Assembly: GCA_944389295.1 (NCBI GenBank)
Contig: CALXLV010000040.1
Coordinates: forward strand, 1-43,007
DNA: 43,007 bases
Direction: 5' to 3'
From: an uncultured Spirochaetaceae bacterium
GTDB lineage: Bacteria > Spirochaetota > Spirochaetia > Sphaerochaetales > Sphaerochaetaceae
Within the stretch, counting starts at the first letter, position 1, and each line of letters opens with the position of its first letter. Below are positions 32,471 to 40,773 of the stretch, in pieces. The position numbers and the translations under genes are program-made. The notes under the pieces were generated by a model, which worked only from the letters and a program-made list of their open reading frames with translations, had not been told where the DNA came from and did no database searches.

Positions 32471-35400
32471 ATCAATCTCCTTAGCTGTTCAAGAATGAAC
32501 ATTGCTTTATCTTTCAGCGACACAGCACCAGTCTGCATGCGCATATGTGTCATATTCCTGCTATCCATCTGCACCTTGCCATCCGACAGCCGCAGAAGAC
32601 TGATCACCCTATCAGGATTGATAGCGGAAAGCTTTCCGAATTCGATATCGACAATACCCCTGTTCTCAGAAAGATGCACAATGGAAAGCCTGCGGCAGAT
32701 AATCTTGATCTCCGCAATGCAGAATAGATTCTCCACCTCCTCAGGAAGCAGTCCATATCGATTCTCAAGTTCGCTTCTCAGTCCTTCAAGCTGACCTTCT
32801 GTCTGTATAGAAGCAATCTTCTTGTAAGCTTCGAATTTAGAAGCTGGATCGGTAATATAAGTATCAGGAATGAAGCCAGAGTAATCGAGCTCAAGAAGCA
32901 CGCTGCTGTCACTCTCCTTCTCCGTATCTGTAAGACGATCGATCTCTTCCTCCAGAAGTTTCATATACATATCAAGTCCTACAGCCTCTAGATGGCCCGA
33001 CTGCTCACGCCCCAGTATATTTCCTGCTCCACGGATTTCCATATCCTTCATGGCAACCTTGAAGCCAGACCCCAGAGCAGTATTCTCGCTGAGAACTCTC
33101 AGACGCCTTATGGCATCATCATTGAGCATCGATCTGTCCTGATAAAGCAGGTAGCAATAGGCTTTTCTATCTGAACGCCCAACCCTTCCTCTCAGCTGAT
33201 AAAGCTGTGAAAGCCCGAATTTATCCGCATGATCAATGATAATCGTATTCACGTTCGGAATATCGATACCATTCTCGATGATTGTCGTAGAAACAAGAAC
33301 CTGGATGCCTTCATACACAAAGCGATGCATGACATCTTCCAGTTCTCCTGCCTCCATCTGACCATGTGCAGACTCAACAATCGCATATGGAAGTTCCGAA
33401 CGTATCATCTGAGCTATGGAATCGAGGTCCTCGATCCTGTTATGCAGATAGAAAACCTGCCCTCCACGTTCAAGTTCCCTCTTCACAGCTTCGGTGACAG
33501 TATTCAGAGAAAACTGATCTATGACAGTCTCTACAGGCTGTCTCTCACGGGGAGCTGTTGTCAGCAGTGACATATCACGGACCTTCAGCAGAGACATGTA
33601 GAGGGTACGAGGAATAGGAGTAGCGGAAAGCGTGAGGGAATCGACATTCGTCTTCATCTGCTTGATCCTCTCCTTATCCTTGACACCGAAACGCTGTTCC
33701 TCATCGACAACAAGAAGTCCAAGATTGCTGAAATGAACTGTATTCTGCAGGATTCTATGAGTTCCGAAAAGCACATCGACACTCCCATCTTCCACACCTT
33801 TCAGAACCTTCTTCTGATCCTTGCCCTGCACAAAACGGGAAAGGATGGCTGCATTGACAGGAAAAGAGCCAAGTCTCTGGCGGAAGTTATTGTAGTGCTG
33901 CTCTGCAAGAATGACTGTGGGAGCTAAGAAAGCCACCTGCTTGCCGCTCATCACAGCCTTGAAAGCTGCCCGGAAAGCTATCTCAGTCTTTCCATATCCG
34001 ACATCTCCGCAGACAAGGCGATCCATGACCTTCGTCGATTCCATATCTTTCTTTATATCTTCGATACACCTGAGCTGATCCGGGGTTTCAGTGAATGGAA
34101 AGGATGCTTCGAACTGCACCTGCCAGTCATTATCCCTGACAAACTGATACCCTTTCACTGTTTCCCGTTCCGCATAGAGATGCACAAGCTCCTTCGCAAG
34201 AGCTTCTGCATTCTTCATCGCCTTCTCTTTCTTCTTGCTCCAGGATTGTGAACCTAGCCTGTCGACTTTCGGCGGACGTCCATCATTGCCGATATATTTC
34301 TGAACGAGATCGGCCTGTTCGATTGGAACATAAAGAAACTCATCATCTGCATAAGCAATCTTTATATAATCACGCTCAGTACGGCTTGTCTTGACCCTGT
34401 CGATTTTAACAAACCGGCCAATACCATAATTGACGTGGACGACGTAATCACCTTCTTTCAGCTCAACAAAAGAATCTAGAGGAGACGATGAGACTGTCTC
34501 CACAACTGCCCTCTGGCGCTGTTTTCTCCGTCCGAATATCTCGCTGTCGAGAACAACGAGAAGCGAAAGTGCTTCTATCTGGAAACCTGAGGAAAGCTCG
34601 GAGACTTCGATTCGTACATCAAAATCCCTCAATACATTCTCGAGCCTTTCCCGCTGGACGACGGAAGGAGCGACAACCACGACCTTCCAGCTGTTCTTAA
34701 GGAGAGCACTGATATCATCCTTGAAATACGTGACATTACCGAAATAGGAACGTGAGGAAGTCACACCGAAGTGATAGTATGAACTCTCCGATATATCATG
34801 AATGATGAAAGCCTCGGAAAGCGATGAAGAGAAATCCTGCCATGGGAAAAGAAGCTTATCTGGAACAGGTGCCGAAGCATCGCTCTTGTAAGCCTCGTTG
34901 AATCGGGCACGAGCCTCATTCTGCACAGCCTTCCAGCTGGTTTCCAGCCTTTCCGATCCGAGAAGCATAAAGTAATCATCAGCAGTGATATAGCTCTTCA
35001 TTGTGGAGAAATGAGGACTCGAATCACCGCTTATGAGCGGAATAGTGACGCGTGGCATCTCCTTGCCGCTCTTCTGGGAAAGGGGATCGAACTCTGCAAT
35101 GCGTCCTATCTCATCCCAGTCGGCATAGATTCTCACAGGATTATCGAAAGAGAATGGGAAAATATCCATAACCTCGCCACGGATGGAGAAAGAACCAGCT
35201 TCATAGCAAGTCGGAGCACGATAATACCCCGCTTTGATTAGCTCTTCTGACAGTTCCTGCGGCTTGAAGCTATCTCCTTTTCTGATTCTGAGAGAAAGGC
35301 TCTCCAGACTCTCCGGAGACATCACAGGAGAAACGAATGCACGGAGAGAGGTGACAATAATCGCGCTTCTGGCCTCTTTTATACGGTCCAGAGCTCTCTT

Positions 35401-35709
35401 CTGGCTGTATTCGGAGGATGTAAGTGTGAAATCTGAATATAAGAGTTTACCATTTGAAGGGAGGAAGATGCTCTCCACACTGGTATTGTCTGAGAGATCC
35501 GAAAAAAGCGTTGAAGCAGACTCTTCTGTAGCCGCTATGGCAAAAACACGCCCGCCCCTCCTGGCTGCAATCAGCTCCACAGCCCTTGAGAGGGGATAGA
35601 AATCCAATCCATCAGCCCTGACAATCCCAGAGCCTTTTTTCACAGCCTGCTTTACTGCAGGATTCTTAGCAATGTAATCTGCAACGAAATCCTGAATCTT
35701 CCGTTCCAC
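32467..35709 (-). CDS. mfd: Transcription-repair coupling factor
   Basis: The 1080-residue protein removes RNA polymerase stalled at DNA damage and recruits UvrA. Order: UvrB-like N-terminal module (about 1-330), the RNA-polymerase-interacting domain ([17 protein letters not shown] near 420), the RecG-like translocase with Walker [38 protein letters not shown] and QLRGRVGRS, and the C-terminal regulatory domain near 930-1080. It is somewhat shorter than E. coli Mfd (1148). The start is GTG 35709; the -10 box TATAGT ends 7 bases upstream and no ribosome binding site exists. It is divergent from the monophosphatase gene. Confidence 0.96.
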   Translation of the reverse strand: MERKIQDFVADYIAKNPAVKQAVKKGSGIVRADGLDFYPLSRAVELIAARRGGRVFAIAATEESASTLFSDLSDNTSVESIFLPSNGKLLYSDFTLTSSEYSQKRALDRIKEARSAIIVTSLRAFVSPVMSPESLESLSLRIRKGDSFKPQELSEELIKAGYYRAPTCYEAGSFSIRGEVMDIFPFSFDNPVRIYADWDEIGRIAEFDPLSQKSGKEMPRVTIPLISGDSSPHFSTMKSYITADDYFMLLGSERLETSWKAVQNEARARFNEAYKSDASAPVPDKLLFPWQDFSSSLSEAFIIHDISESSYYHFGVTSSRSYFGNVTYFKDDISALLKNSWKVVVVAPSVVQRERLENVLRDFDVRIEVSELSSGFQIEALSLLVVLDSEIFGRRKQRQRAVVETVSSSPLDSFVELKEGDYVVHVNYGIGRFVKIDRVKTSRTERDYIKIAYADDEFLYVPIEQADLVQKYIGNDGRPPKVDRLGSQSWSKKKEKAMKNAEALAKELVHLYAERETVKGYQFVRDNDWQVQFEASFPFTETPDQLRCIEDIKKDMESTKVMDRLVCGDVGYGKTEIAFRAAFKAVMSGKQVAFLAPTVILAEQHYNNFRQRLGSFPVNAAILSRFVQGKDQKKVLKGVEDGSVDVLFGTHRILQNTVHFSNLGLLVVDEEQRFGVKDKERIKQMKTNVDSLTLSATPIPRTLYMSLLKVRDMSLLTTAPRERQPVETVIDQFSLNTVTEAVKRELERGGQVFYLHNRIEDLDSIAQMIRSELPYAIVESAHGQMEAGELEDVMHRFVYEGIQVLVSTTIIENGIDIPNVNTIIIDHADKFGLSQLYQLRGRVGRSDRKAYCYLLYQDRSMLNDDAIRRLRVLSENTALGSGFKVAMKDMEIRGAGNILGREQSGHLEAVGLDMYMKLLEEEIDRLTDTEKESDSSVLLELDYSGFIPDTYITDPASKFEAYKKIASIQTEGQLEGLRSELENRYGLLPEEVENLFCIAEIKIICRRLSIVHLSENRGIVDIEFGKLSAINPDRVISLLRLSDGKVQMDSRNMTHMRMQTGAVSLKDKAMFILEQLRRLI

Positions 35710-35716
35710 TCGACCG

Positions 35717-35745
35717 ACTATATAAGATTAATCGTTTTCGGACAA
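35717..35745 (-). promoter_or_regulatory. Promoter of mfd-trmB
   Basis: TTGTCC (35740-35745), 17 bases, TATAGT (35717-35722), then 7 bases to the GTG start. This predicts a leaderless mRNA. Confidence 0.6.
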
Positions 35746-35752
35746 TAATGCC

Positions 35753-35782
35753 TTGCATGTATACCGCGGCCATTGTTAGAAT
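35753..35782 (+). promoter_or_regulatory. Promoter of the monophosphatase gene
   Basis: A strong extended -10, TGT-TAGAAT (TAGAAT at 35777-35782), ends 6 bases before the ATG. A weak TTGCAT (35753-35758) lies 18 bases upstream. The -35 regions of this and the mfd promoter are within 10 bases of each other on opposite strands. Confidence 0.55.
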
Positions 35783-35788
35783 CTGATA

Positions 35789-36586
35789 ATGCTCGATAAA
35801 ACGAAACTCGATATACTCGCAGATGAAATAGAAGAAGCCGGACGTTATGCATACGCCATGCAGAAATCCGTGCATCGCTCATTCAAGAAAGATGGGTCTG
35901 TACTCACTGAAGCTGATACAGCCATCAGTCACAGAATCATAGAGAAGATACATGCTCTTTTCCCCGAAGCTGCTGTCATCAGTGAGGAGGAGGATACAGA
36001 GAATGCGGAAAACGCAGAATGGATCTTCATTCTTGACCCTATCGATGGAACAGATGTCTATTCACAGGGTATGCCTGCATTCGCAGTTTCACTGGGAGTT
36101 CTGAACAAAGAAAGAGAACCTATTGCCGCTTACATTGCAGCACCGCGCTTTGGTATCGGAGAAGAAAGCCTCTTCATCCGTCTGGACCCAGATGGCAGAC
36201 CAACGATAAACGGCAGGGAACTGACACTTGATGGAGACAAAGACAGTGTAAGCGAAATCATGATGGGATCCAAAGGAGCTCATGAGATGGATTTCTCCTC
36301 ATTCAAGGGAAAAGTGAGAGTACTGGGTTCCACAATTCTCCACATACTTTCTCCAGTGCTTTTCCCTTCCGTAGAGGGCGTCATCGTGCAGAAATGCTTT
36401 GCTTGGGACATAGCATCCTCGCATGCTGTAATAAAAAGCCTTGGAATGGATCTGGAAGATGAATACGGAAATCTCTTCACATACCGTGATGAGTTCATCT
36501 TCTCAAAGAGAATGCTTTCATCAATCCTCTATGGAGGAACGGAAAAGACAAGGAAAACGCTCAGAGAAACTCTGCCGCCTCTCTGA
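35789..36586 (+). CDS. Inositol-monophosphatase-family phosphatase
   Basis: The 265-residue protein has the metal-binding residues of the Mg2+-dependent, Li+-sensitive phosphatase family: ISEEED near residue 70 (first glutamates), DPIDGTD near 92 and WDIASSHAVI near 212. Members act on inositol phosphates, on 3'-phosphoadenosine 5'-phosphate (CysQ) or on fructose-1,6-bisphosphate; the sequence does not decide. It has no ribosome binding site and a -10 box 6 bases upstream. Its last 26 bases overlap the 3' end of the NTPase gene on the other strand. Confidence 0.87.
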   Translation: MLDKTKLDILADEIEEAGRYAYAMQKSVHRSFKKDGSVLTEADTAISHRIIEKIHALFPEAAVISEEEDTENAENAEWIFILDPIDGTDVYSQGMPAFAVSLGVLNKEREPIAAYIAAPRFGIGEESLFIRLDPDGRPTINGRELTLDGDKDSVSEIMMGSKGAHEMDFSSFKGKVRVLGSTILHILSPVLFPSVEGVIVQKCFAWDIASSHAVIKSLGMDLEDEYGNLFTYRDEFIFSKRMLSSILYGGTEKTRKTLRETLPPL

Positions 36587-37007
36587 TTTCCGCTTCTTGA
36601 AGATTGAACTTTTCAATCACTTCCTGAAGGAAATCCCGCCGGACTGATATGTACAGATCGACAGGTTTCTCAGCCAACGCTGAAAGAGCGGGTGCAAATC
36701 CCTTTCCATCCAGCTCCAGACGGCCTATTTCGTCAATGAAAACAGAGCCAGAATCTATCTTAACAAGGTCCTCTGAAGCTTCTTTGAACAACGCTGCATC
36801 ATAATTCCAGCGGCCGATTATTTCCGTAAAAAGCGGAAAAGCCGTCATCAGGAGCCGCTGAGAGCCATCATCAAGATTCAGAAGATAATATTCATCGCCT
36901 TCATGCAGCGAAAGGAAACCGTGAGGGGAAGAGATAGAAGATGCGATACGGCCAAGCGCAGTTGTCTTCCCCTCTCCTTTTCCTCCGGTAATTATTCTAC
37001 AGCTCAT
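36561..37007 (-). CDS. THEP1-like nucleoside triphosphatase
   Basis: The 148-residue P-loop protein begins almost directly with Walker A (GGKGEGKTT, residues 8-16) and has the THEP1-type Walker B segment VFIDEIGRLELDGKGF in mid-protein. THEP1 enzymes from thermophiles and mammals hydrolyse NTPs in vitro, but their biological role is unclear. The ATG 37007 overlaps the ACT-domain gene stop by 11 bases; ATG 37022, with GAGG 6 bases upstream, is an equally good start and adds five residues. It forms a two-gene operon with the ACT-domain gene. Confidence 0.75.
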   Translation of the reverse strand: MSCRIITGGKGEGKTTALGRIASSISSPHGFLSLHEGDEYYLLNLDDGSQRLLMTAFPLFTEIIGRWNYDAALFKEASEDLVKIDSGSVFIDEIGRLELDGKGFAPALSALAEKPVDLYISVRRDFLQEVIEKFNLQEAEIREAAEFL

Positions 37008-37665
37008 CGGAGAGGAATGCATTGAGAGCCTCATAAGCCCTGGAACTCTCATCCTTGCGCACGACAAAAGTCAGAACATTCATTGTCGATATGACTTCAA
37101 TGATGTTTATCCCCTCCCAGGCAAGCTTTCTCGCAGCAAGATAAAGAATACCAGGCGTCTGCAGGAAATCACCCTTAAAGACAATTGTTATCGCAACAAG
37201 ATCGGTGAAACGATGTATGACCTCGCTTTCTTTTATTATTGCATCGACTTCGCTGCGGTATCTGTCAGAGACGGAGAGTGAAATCTCATGGGAACCGATG
37301 GAAACATTCAGAAAATCACCTTCGGAAGGTTTCACAAGCCCATAGAGGCTCATCAGGTTATTGGCGCTTTCATCACTGCGACGAAGATTCACATCATAGA
37401 TATTTGTCTTCATGGAAATCTCGAAACGGATTTTTCCTTCCATATTCTTCTGCCCTGCGATCTGATTATCGAGTTCAGTCTTAAAACGTCTGGAAGCCAT
37501 GATGATCGCAGCCTCGCTGACGGGATTGCCGTACATGTTCTCCACATCGCTTCTTATGAATCTGGCAAGATTGGAAAATGAGATGAGATCAAGACTCATC
37601 ATCTCTGCAATGAACGGAGAACGATTGATAACTTCTTTAACACAAGCGGCAACTGAGAGCGCCAT
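36997..37665 (-). CDS. ACT-domain protein, possible DNA-binding regulator
   Basis: The 222-residue protein has an N-terminal region of about 65 residues (VINRSPFIAEMMSLDLISF and NLARFIRSDVENMYGNPVSE) that looks like a small helix-turn-helix, then a middle domain, and a C-terminal ACT-like domain from about residue 150 (LVAITIVFKGDFLQTPGIL, then INIIEVISTMNVLTFVVRKD). ACT domains bind amino acids or similar small ligands. A perfect AGGAGG precedes the ATG by 4 bases. A 16-base palindrome overlaps its promoter, which suggests autoregulation. I do not know the family by name; the regulatory role is an inference. Confidence 0.65.
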   Translation of the reverse strand: MALSVAACVKEVINRSPFIAEMMSLDLISFSNLARFIRSDVENMYGNPVSEAAIIMASRRFKTELDNQIAGQKNMEGKIRFEISMKTNIYDVNLRRSDESANNLMSLYGLVKPSEGDFLNVSIGSHEISLSVSDRYRSEVDAIIKESEVIHRFTDLVAITIVFKGDFLQTPGILYLAARKLAWEGINIIEVISTMNVLTFVVRKDESSRAYEALNAFLSDEL

Positions 37666-37695
37666 ATGACCTCCTATGTTATCTTTACAACAATA

Positions 37696-37723
37696 ATGTT
37701 ATGAACATAACAATTGATGTCAA
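37696..37723 (-). promoter_or_regulatory. Promoter and palindromic operator of the ACT-domain/NTPase operon
   Basis: On the minus strand a perfect TTGACA (37718-37723) is followed after 16 bases by TAACAT (37696-37701). A perfect 16-base palindrome, TGTTATGAACATAACA (37697-37712), covers the -10 box and much of the spacer, where a bound repressor would exclude RNA polymerase. Confidence 0.6.
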
Positions 37724-37763
37724 TATGGGACAGAAATTTTCTGTGTTTTTTATGACAATGTGA

Positions 37764-37769
37764 TATCAT
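37764..37769 (+). promoter_or_regulatory. -10 element of nrdR
   Basis: An extended -10, TGA-TATCAT, ends 6 bases before the nrdR ATG at 37776. No good -35 box or ribosome binding site is seen. The start is fixed by the conserved MRCPRCG terminus, so a leaderless mRNA is a firm prediction here. Confidence 0.6.
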
Positions 37770-37775
37770 ACCTCT

Positions 37776-38234
37776 ATGCGATGCCCAAGATGCGGAAAAG
37801 ACAATGACAAAGTACTCGAATCAAGGTCCAACAGAGAAGGCACTTCAATAAGAAGAAGGCGGAAGTGTCTTGAATGCGGACACAGATTCACAAGTTATGA
37901 ACGCATCGAGGAAAAGCCTATAATCGTTATAAAAAAAGACGGACGGCACCAGCCTTTCGATATCTCGAAGGTTGAGAGAGGTATCAGACAGTGTACGGAA
38001 AAGCTCTCCATTACACAGAACGAGATCGATGAAATCCTTCACAATATCGAGGACAGCATCTATGAAATGGCTGGAACTTCAAATACCGTAACCAGCCAGC
38101 AAGTCGGAGAAGAGACACTGAGACAGCTTTACCCTGTATCCAGAGTCGCATATGTACGCTTCGCTTCCGTCTACAGGGCTTTTGATGACCTCGATCAATT
38201 CATAGAGGAAATCGAGAATCTGGCGAAATCCTGA
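37776..38234 (+). CDS. nrdR: Transcriptional repressor NrdR
   Basis: The 152-residue protein represses ribonucleotide reductase genes when dATP is high. The N-terminal zinc ribbon has its four cysteines in CPRC (residues 3-6) and CLEC (near 31-34) with HRFTSYERIE, followed by the ATP-cone domain (VIKKDGRHQPFDISKVERGI). Length is the family standard (about 150). No NrdR box pair is seen upstream of it or elsewhere here, so its targets lie outside the window. Its stop codon abuts the dgt stop. Confidence 0.97.
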   Translation: MRCPRCGKDNDKVLESRSNREGTSIRRRRKCLECGHRFTSYERIEEKPIIVIKKDGRHQPFDISKVERGIRQCTEKLSITQNEIDEILHNIEDSIYEMAGTSNTVTSQQVGEETLRQLYPVSRVAYVRFASVYRAFDDLDQFIEEIENLAKS

Positions 38235-39386
38235 TCAGATAGCATCGAACCATCTGCCAGTTGCAGAGTGCTCTATCTCTTCATTGAGATGATCAGGCTT
38301 CAGTATCTCGTTAGCGCAATCAAGGCAGAAGTTATCAGTCATGCCAGCAATATAATCCATGATCATGCGCTTGTCCGACCCCTCATGTTCCATGTACTTC
38401 GGATACATCTGCTGGGCATGGTTATAAAAACCAGCTGCTAGCATGTTATGCTCAGCCATGTATCCATTCTCATCCAGATGATAGGACTGATAGAGGTCCT
38501 CCAGATAATCCGCAATCAGATGCAGGAGTCTTGTGAAGTATCTGGTATAGCCATTGAGAATCTCTGAACGATAGATATATCGGTAATTGAATTCTGAAAA
38601 TGCTTCGACAGCTTCAAAAATCTCCGGAGAGAACCCTATCCCATCTTCACTTGCCCCGCTTATTATGTCATTGACTAGCGTATTGATGATGCTGCTGTTG
38701 GAGGCCCCAAGCCTCTCTGTGACTATCTCAGGCAGCTCATGGCCCTTGAGTATTCCCAGCCTTGAAGCATCTTCCCAGTCCCTTCCCAGATACGCGATAG
38801 AATCAGAAAAACGGACAACAGCCCCTTCGAATGTCGCAGGAACAAGACCTTCTCGCTCAGTGACAGAGTCCAGATCCCTGACAACACCTGTAGGTCTGAT
38901 TCTCATCCGCAGGCTCTCTCCATTGTGGCAGACAATACCATCTCTGACTGCATATGTCAGATTAAGTCCATTTCCGTTATTGGAGAGAAAATCGACAACA
39001 CGCAGCGAATTCACCTCATGCTCGAATTTTCCCAGCCCCCTTTCTTCAGACATCTTCGAGATAATTCTCTCCCCGACATGGCCGAATGGAGTATGCCCAA
39101 GATCATGGCCCATGCCGATAGCCCAGGCCATCTCAGTATCCAGTCCAAGCGACCGGCAGATAGCGGAAGCAATTGAAGCAACATGCAGCACATGCTCCAT
39201 CCTTGTGCAGATATGATCATTGGATGGGGCAAAGAAAACCTGGGTCTTATGCTTCAGTCTTCTGAATGGAGAAGAATGGATGATAGCTGTGGTATCACGA
39301 TAATACGGGCCACGCCCGTCTTCTTTCCTTTCTCTGGCTCTGGAGCGGAACGCATCAAGTTTGGAAGAGTCTCTGTATAGTTCCAT
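38235..39386 (-). CDS. dgt: Deoxyguanosinetriphosphate triphosphohydrolase-like protein
   Basis: The 383-residue HD-domain enzyme removes triphosphate from dNTPs to give deoxynucleosides. The HD motif is intact: H in RMEHVLHVASIASA near 63, HD in GMGHDLGHTPFGH near 94-103, with the N-terminal SPFRRLKHKTQVF segment typical of dGTPases. The ATG at 39386 lies 6 bases after a -10-like TAGCAT and has no ribosome binding site. It is convergent with nrdR (stops back to back), linking two genes of dNTP control. Its start codon overlaps that of a plus-strand gene by 2 bases. Confidence 0.94.
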   Translation of the reverse strand: MELYRDSSKLDAFRSRARERKEDGRGPYYRDTTAIIHSSPFRRLKHKTQVFFAPSNDHICTRMEHVLHVASIASAICRSLGLDTEMAWAIGMGHDLGHTPFGHVGERIISKMSEERGLGKFEHEVNSLRVVDFLSNNGNGLNLTYAVRDGIVCHNGESLRMRIRPTGVVRDLDSVTEREGLVPATFEGAVVRFSDSIAYLGRDWEDASRLGILKGHELPEIVTERLGASNSSIINTLVNDIISGASEDGIGFSPEIFEAVEAFSEFNYRYIYRSEILNGYTRYFTRLLHLIADYLEDLYQSYHLDENGYMAEHNMLAAGFYNHAQQMYPKYMEHEGSDKRMIMDYIAGMTDNFCLDCANEILKPDHLNEEIEHSATGRWFDAI

Positions 39387-39873
39387 GAAAACATGCTACC
39401 ATACAGAAGAGGCTGAAGAAAGAGTGATAGTATACATCATCCCTATAACCGCATTGCTTCTTTCGTTCATGGCGCTTCTGGCGTCCATGCGCTTCATATT
39501 CTCCAGGCAAGGACTATATTGGATATTCCCGGCTATCATATCTCTTCTGCTGTTCTTCCAGAATCTGGATACGCTTCTGATGCTTGGAGCAGAAGGCATA
39601 ACTGAATTTTCCTATACATTCAGGAATTTCTCCCCGTTCATTCTCGCATTCCTCTGGTATATGATGATTGTCGTATTCCACTATGCGCTGAAAAAGACAA
39701 TACCGGAGAATAAGTTCGCCAGCGATGCCAGGAAAAACAGAGCCGAAGCTGACTATCTGATGAAAGTCGAGATGAGACAAGCAAAACATATCAGGAACAA
39801 AAAGAAAGAAGAGAATGAGAACAGCTCATATGTCCCTGCTGTTCCTGAATACAGAATGCCAGAAGATGACTGA
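39385..39873 (+). CDS. Membrane protein of unknown function
   Basis: The 162-residue product has three hydrophobic segments (about 14-39, 43-66 and 84-107) and then a basic, charged cytoplasmic-like tail rich in Lys, Glu and Arg (KKTIPENKFASDARKNRAEA). I do not recognise a family. The ATG at 39385 is only 3 bases from a -10-like TATAGT, so the true start may be the GTG at 39424, which has AAGAGG 11 bases upstream and would begin at the first hydrophobic segment. It is 11 bases before the next gene, probably in one operon. Confidence 0.65.
   Translation: MKTCYHTEEAEERVIVYIIPITALLLSFMALLASMRFIFSRQGLYWIFPAIISLLLFFQNLDTLLMLGAEGITEFSYTFRNFSPFILAFLWYMMIVVFHYALKKTIPENKFASDARKNRAEADYLMKVEMRQAKHIRNKKKEENENSSYVPAVPEYRMPEDD
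39393..39398 (-). promoter_or_regulatory. -10 element of dgt
   Basis: The minus strand reads TGG-TAGCAT, an extended -10, ending 6 bases before the dgt ATG. The -35 region is poor. It lies inside the first codons of the plus-strand membrane protein gene. Confidence 0.45.
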
Positions 39874-39884
39874 GAGGAGGTCAT

Positions 39885-40484
39885 ATGAAAAAGTCTATAG
39901 CGCTCTTCATTTCAATATTGATTGTTCTTACCCCGCTTGCAGCCTCCCCTGATCTGTCAGAATTATCCGATGAAGCGAGATATGAATATATAAAGTCCTC
40001 CCTCTCAATCCAGACAAAAGAGAACAGTTACAGCTATGGTTCCGGTATCGGAGACATCCATCCCTTTGGCTTATACACAACCACTGTCTGGTCAGCAGGA
40101 ACAACAGAGACAGAATGGACTCCTTACAGAGGTGCGAACGAAATCTCCAAAGCTGAGTTCTTTTACCTTACCGGCGAAGATGAGATATACAGGGAATTCC
40201 AGGAAGGAATGAAGACAGAGAAGGCCATGCACACAGCAGGCTGGTCTATCTTCGGTGTTGGCTTAGGGCTGGGAGTGGCACTGCTTGTAGCTGGCATTGT
40301 TCTTGATGATTATTCAAATCCAGCTCTCACGTTATGGTGCTATGCTGGAGGAACGGCTGCAGCTGTCATAGGTCTAGTAGGACTTCCTCTAGTCTACTGG
40401 GAATACGATGACAATATCTCTGTTTCCTTCGCAATTTCCCTTGCAGATATCTACAATGAACGGTTAGCTCAATCATTGAAATAG
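39885..40484 (+). CDS. Exported membrane-associated protein of unknown function
   Basis: The 199-residue product has a signal peptide (MKKSIALFISILIVLTPLAA, cleaved near AAS), an acidic region with several aromatic residues, then two hydrophobic helices (about 117-140 and 148-170) and a hydrophilic end. No family is recognised. AGGAGG lies 4 bases before the ATG. It is followed after 9 bases by a short lipoprotein frame, so the genes likely share an mRNA. Confidence 0.72.
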   Translation: MKKSIALFISILIVLTPLAASPDLSELSDEARYEYIKSSLSIQTKENSYSYGSGIGDIHPFGLYTTTVWSAGTTETEWTPYRGANEISKAEFFYLTGEDEIYREFQEGMKTEKAMHTAGWSIFGVGLGLGVALLVAGIVLDDYSNPALTLWCYAGGTAAAVIGLVGLPLVYWEYDDNISVSFAISLADIYNERLAQSLK

Positions 40485-40493
40485 AAGGTTCTC

Positions 40494-40610
40494 ATGAAGA
40501 AAGTTCTAATAGTAGTGCTTTCCCTTATATTGCTCTTCTCCTGCAATATGGGAGGGGTAAAACAGATTGATGTAGAAAGTATCTCTCTAATTTCTTTCAA
40601 ATGTTTATAA
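40494..40610 (+). pseudogene. Truncated lipoprotein gene remnant
   Basis: The 38-codon frame encodes a complete lipoprotein signal peptide (MKKVLIVVLSLILLFSC) with a lipobox cysteine at 17, after an AGAAGG ribosome binding site 5 bases upstream, but it stops 21 residues later. The next bases in another frame read on as coding-like sequence (MFINNAARKPVRLVLVVDTL, 40601-40663), as if one base had been lost. I take it for the 5' stump of a decayed lipoprotein gene. A genuine tiny lipoprotein is possible. Confidence 0.5.
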
Positions 40611-40669
40611 ATAATGCCGCACGAAAACCTGTCAGGCTTGTCTTGGTCGTTGACACCTTATAACATTCA

Positions 40670-40697
40670 TTGATAGCTCTGAAGAGCGAAATACAAT
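40670..40697 (+). promoter_or_regulatory. Promoter of the AAA ATPase gene
   Basis: TTGATA (40670-40675), 16 bases, TACAAT (40692-40697); each box matches five of six consensus bases. Transcription would begin near 40704, just before a set of three repeat arms. Confidence 0.6.
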
Positions 40698-40710
40698 GAC
40701 TTATAAATTA

Positions 40711-40754
40711 ATAAAAATCATTTATTATATGATTTTTATGGACTTAAAAATCAT
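40711..40754 (+). repeat. Three-arm inverted repeat in the leader of the AAA ATPase gene
   Basis: Arm 1 (40711-40721, ATAAAAATCAT), arm 2 (40729-40739, ATGATTTTTAT) and arm 3 (40745-40754, TAAAAATCAT) alternate in orientation. Arm 2 can pair perfectly with arm 1 (11 bp, 7-base loop) or with arm 3 (10 bp, 6-base loop), but not both. This could be a set of operator half-sites or a switchable RNA leader. Confidence 0.75.
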
Positions 40755-40773
40755 TTGTTATTATCATGAGGAT

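Noticed and set aside
37681..37775. NrdR boxes upstream of nrdR
   Set aside because: No pair matching the NrdR box pattern was found; the palindrome there belongs to the divergent ACT-domain gene promoter.
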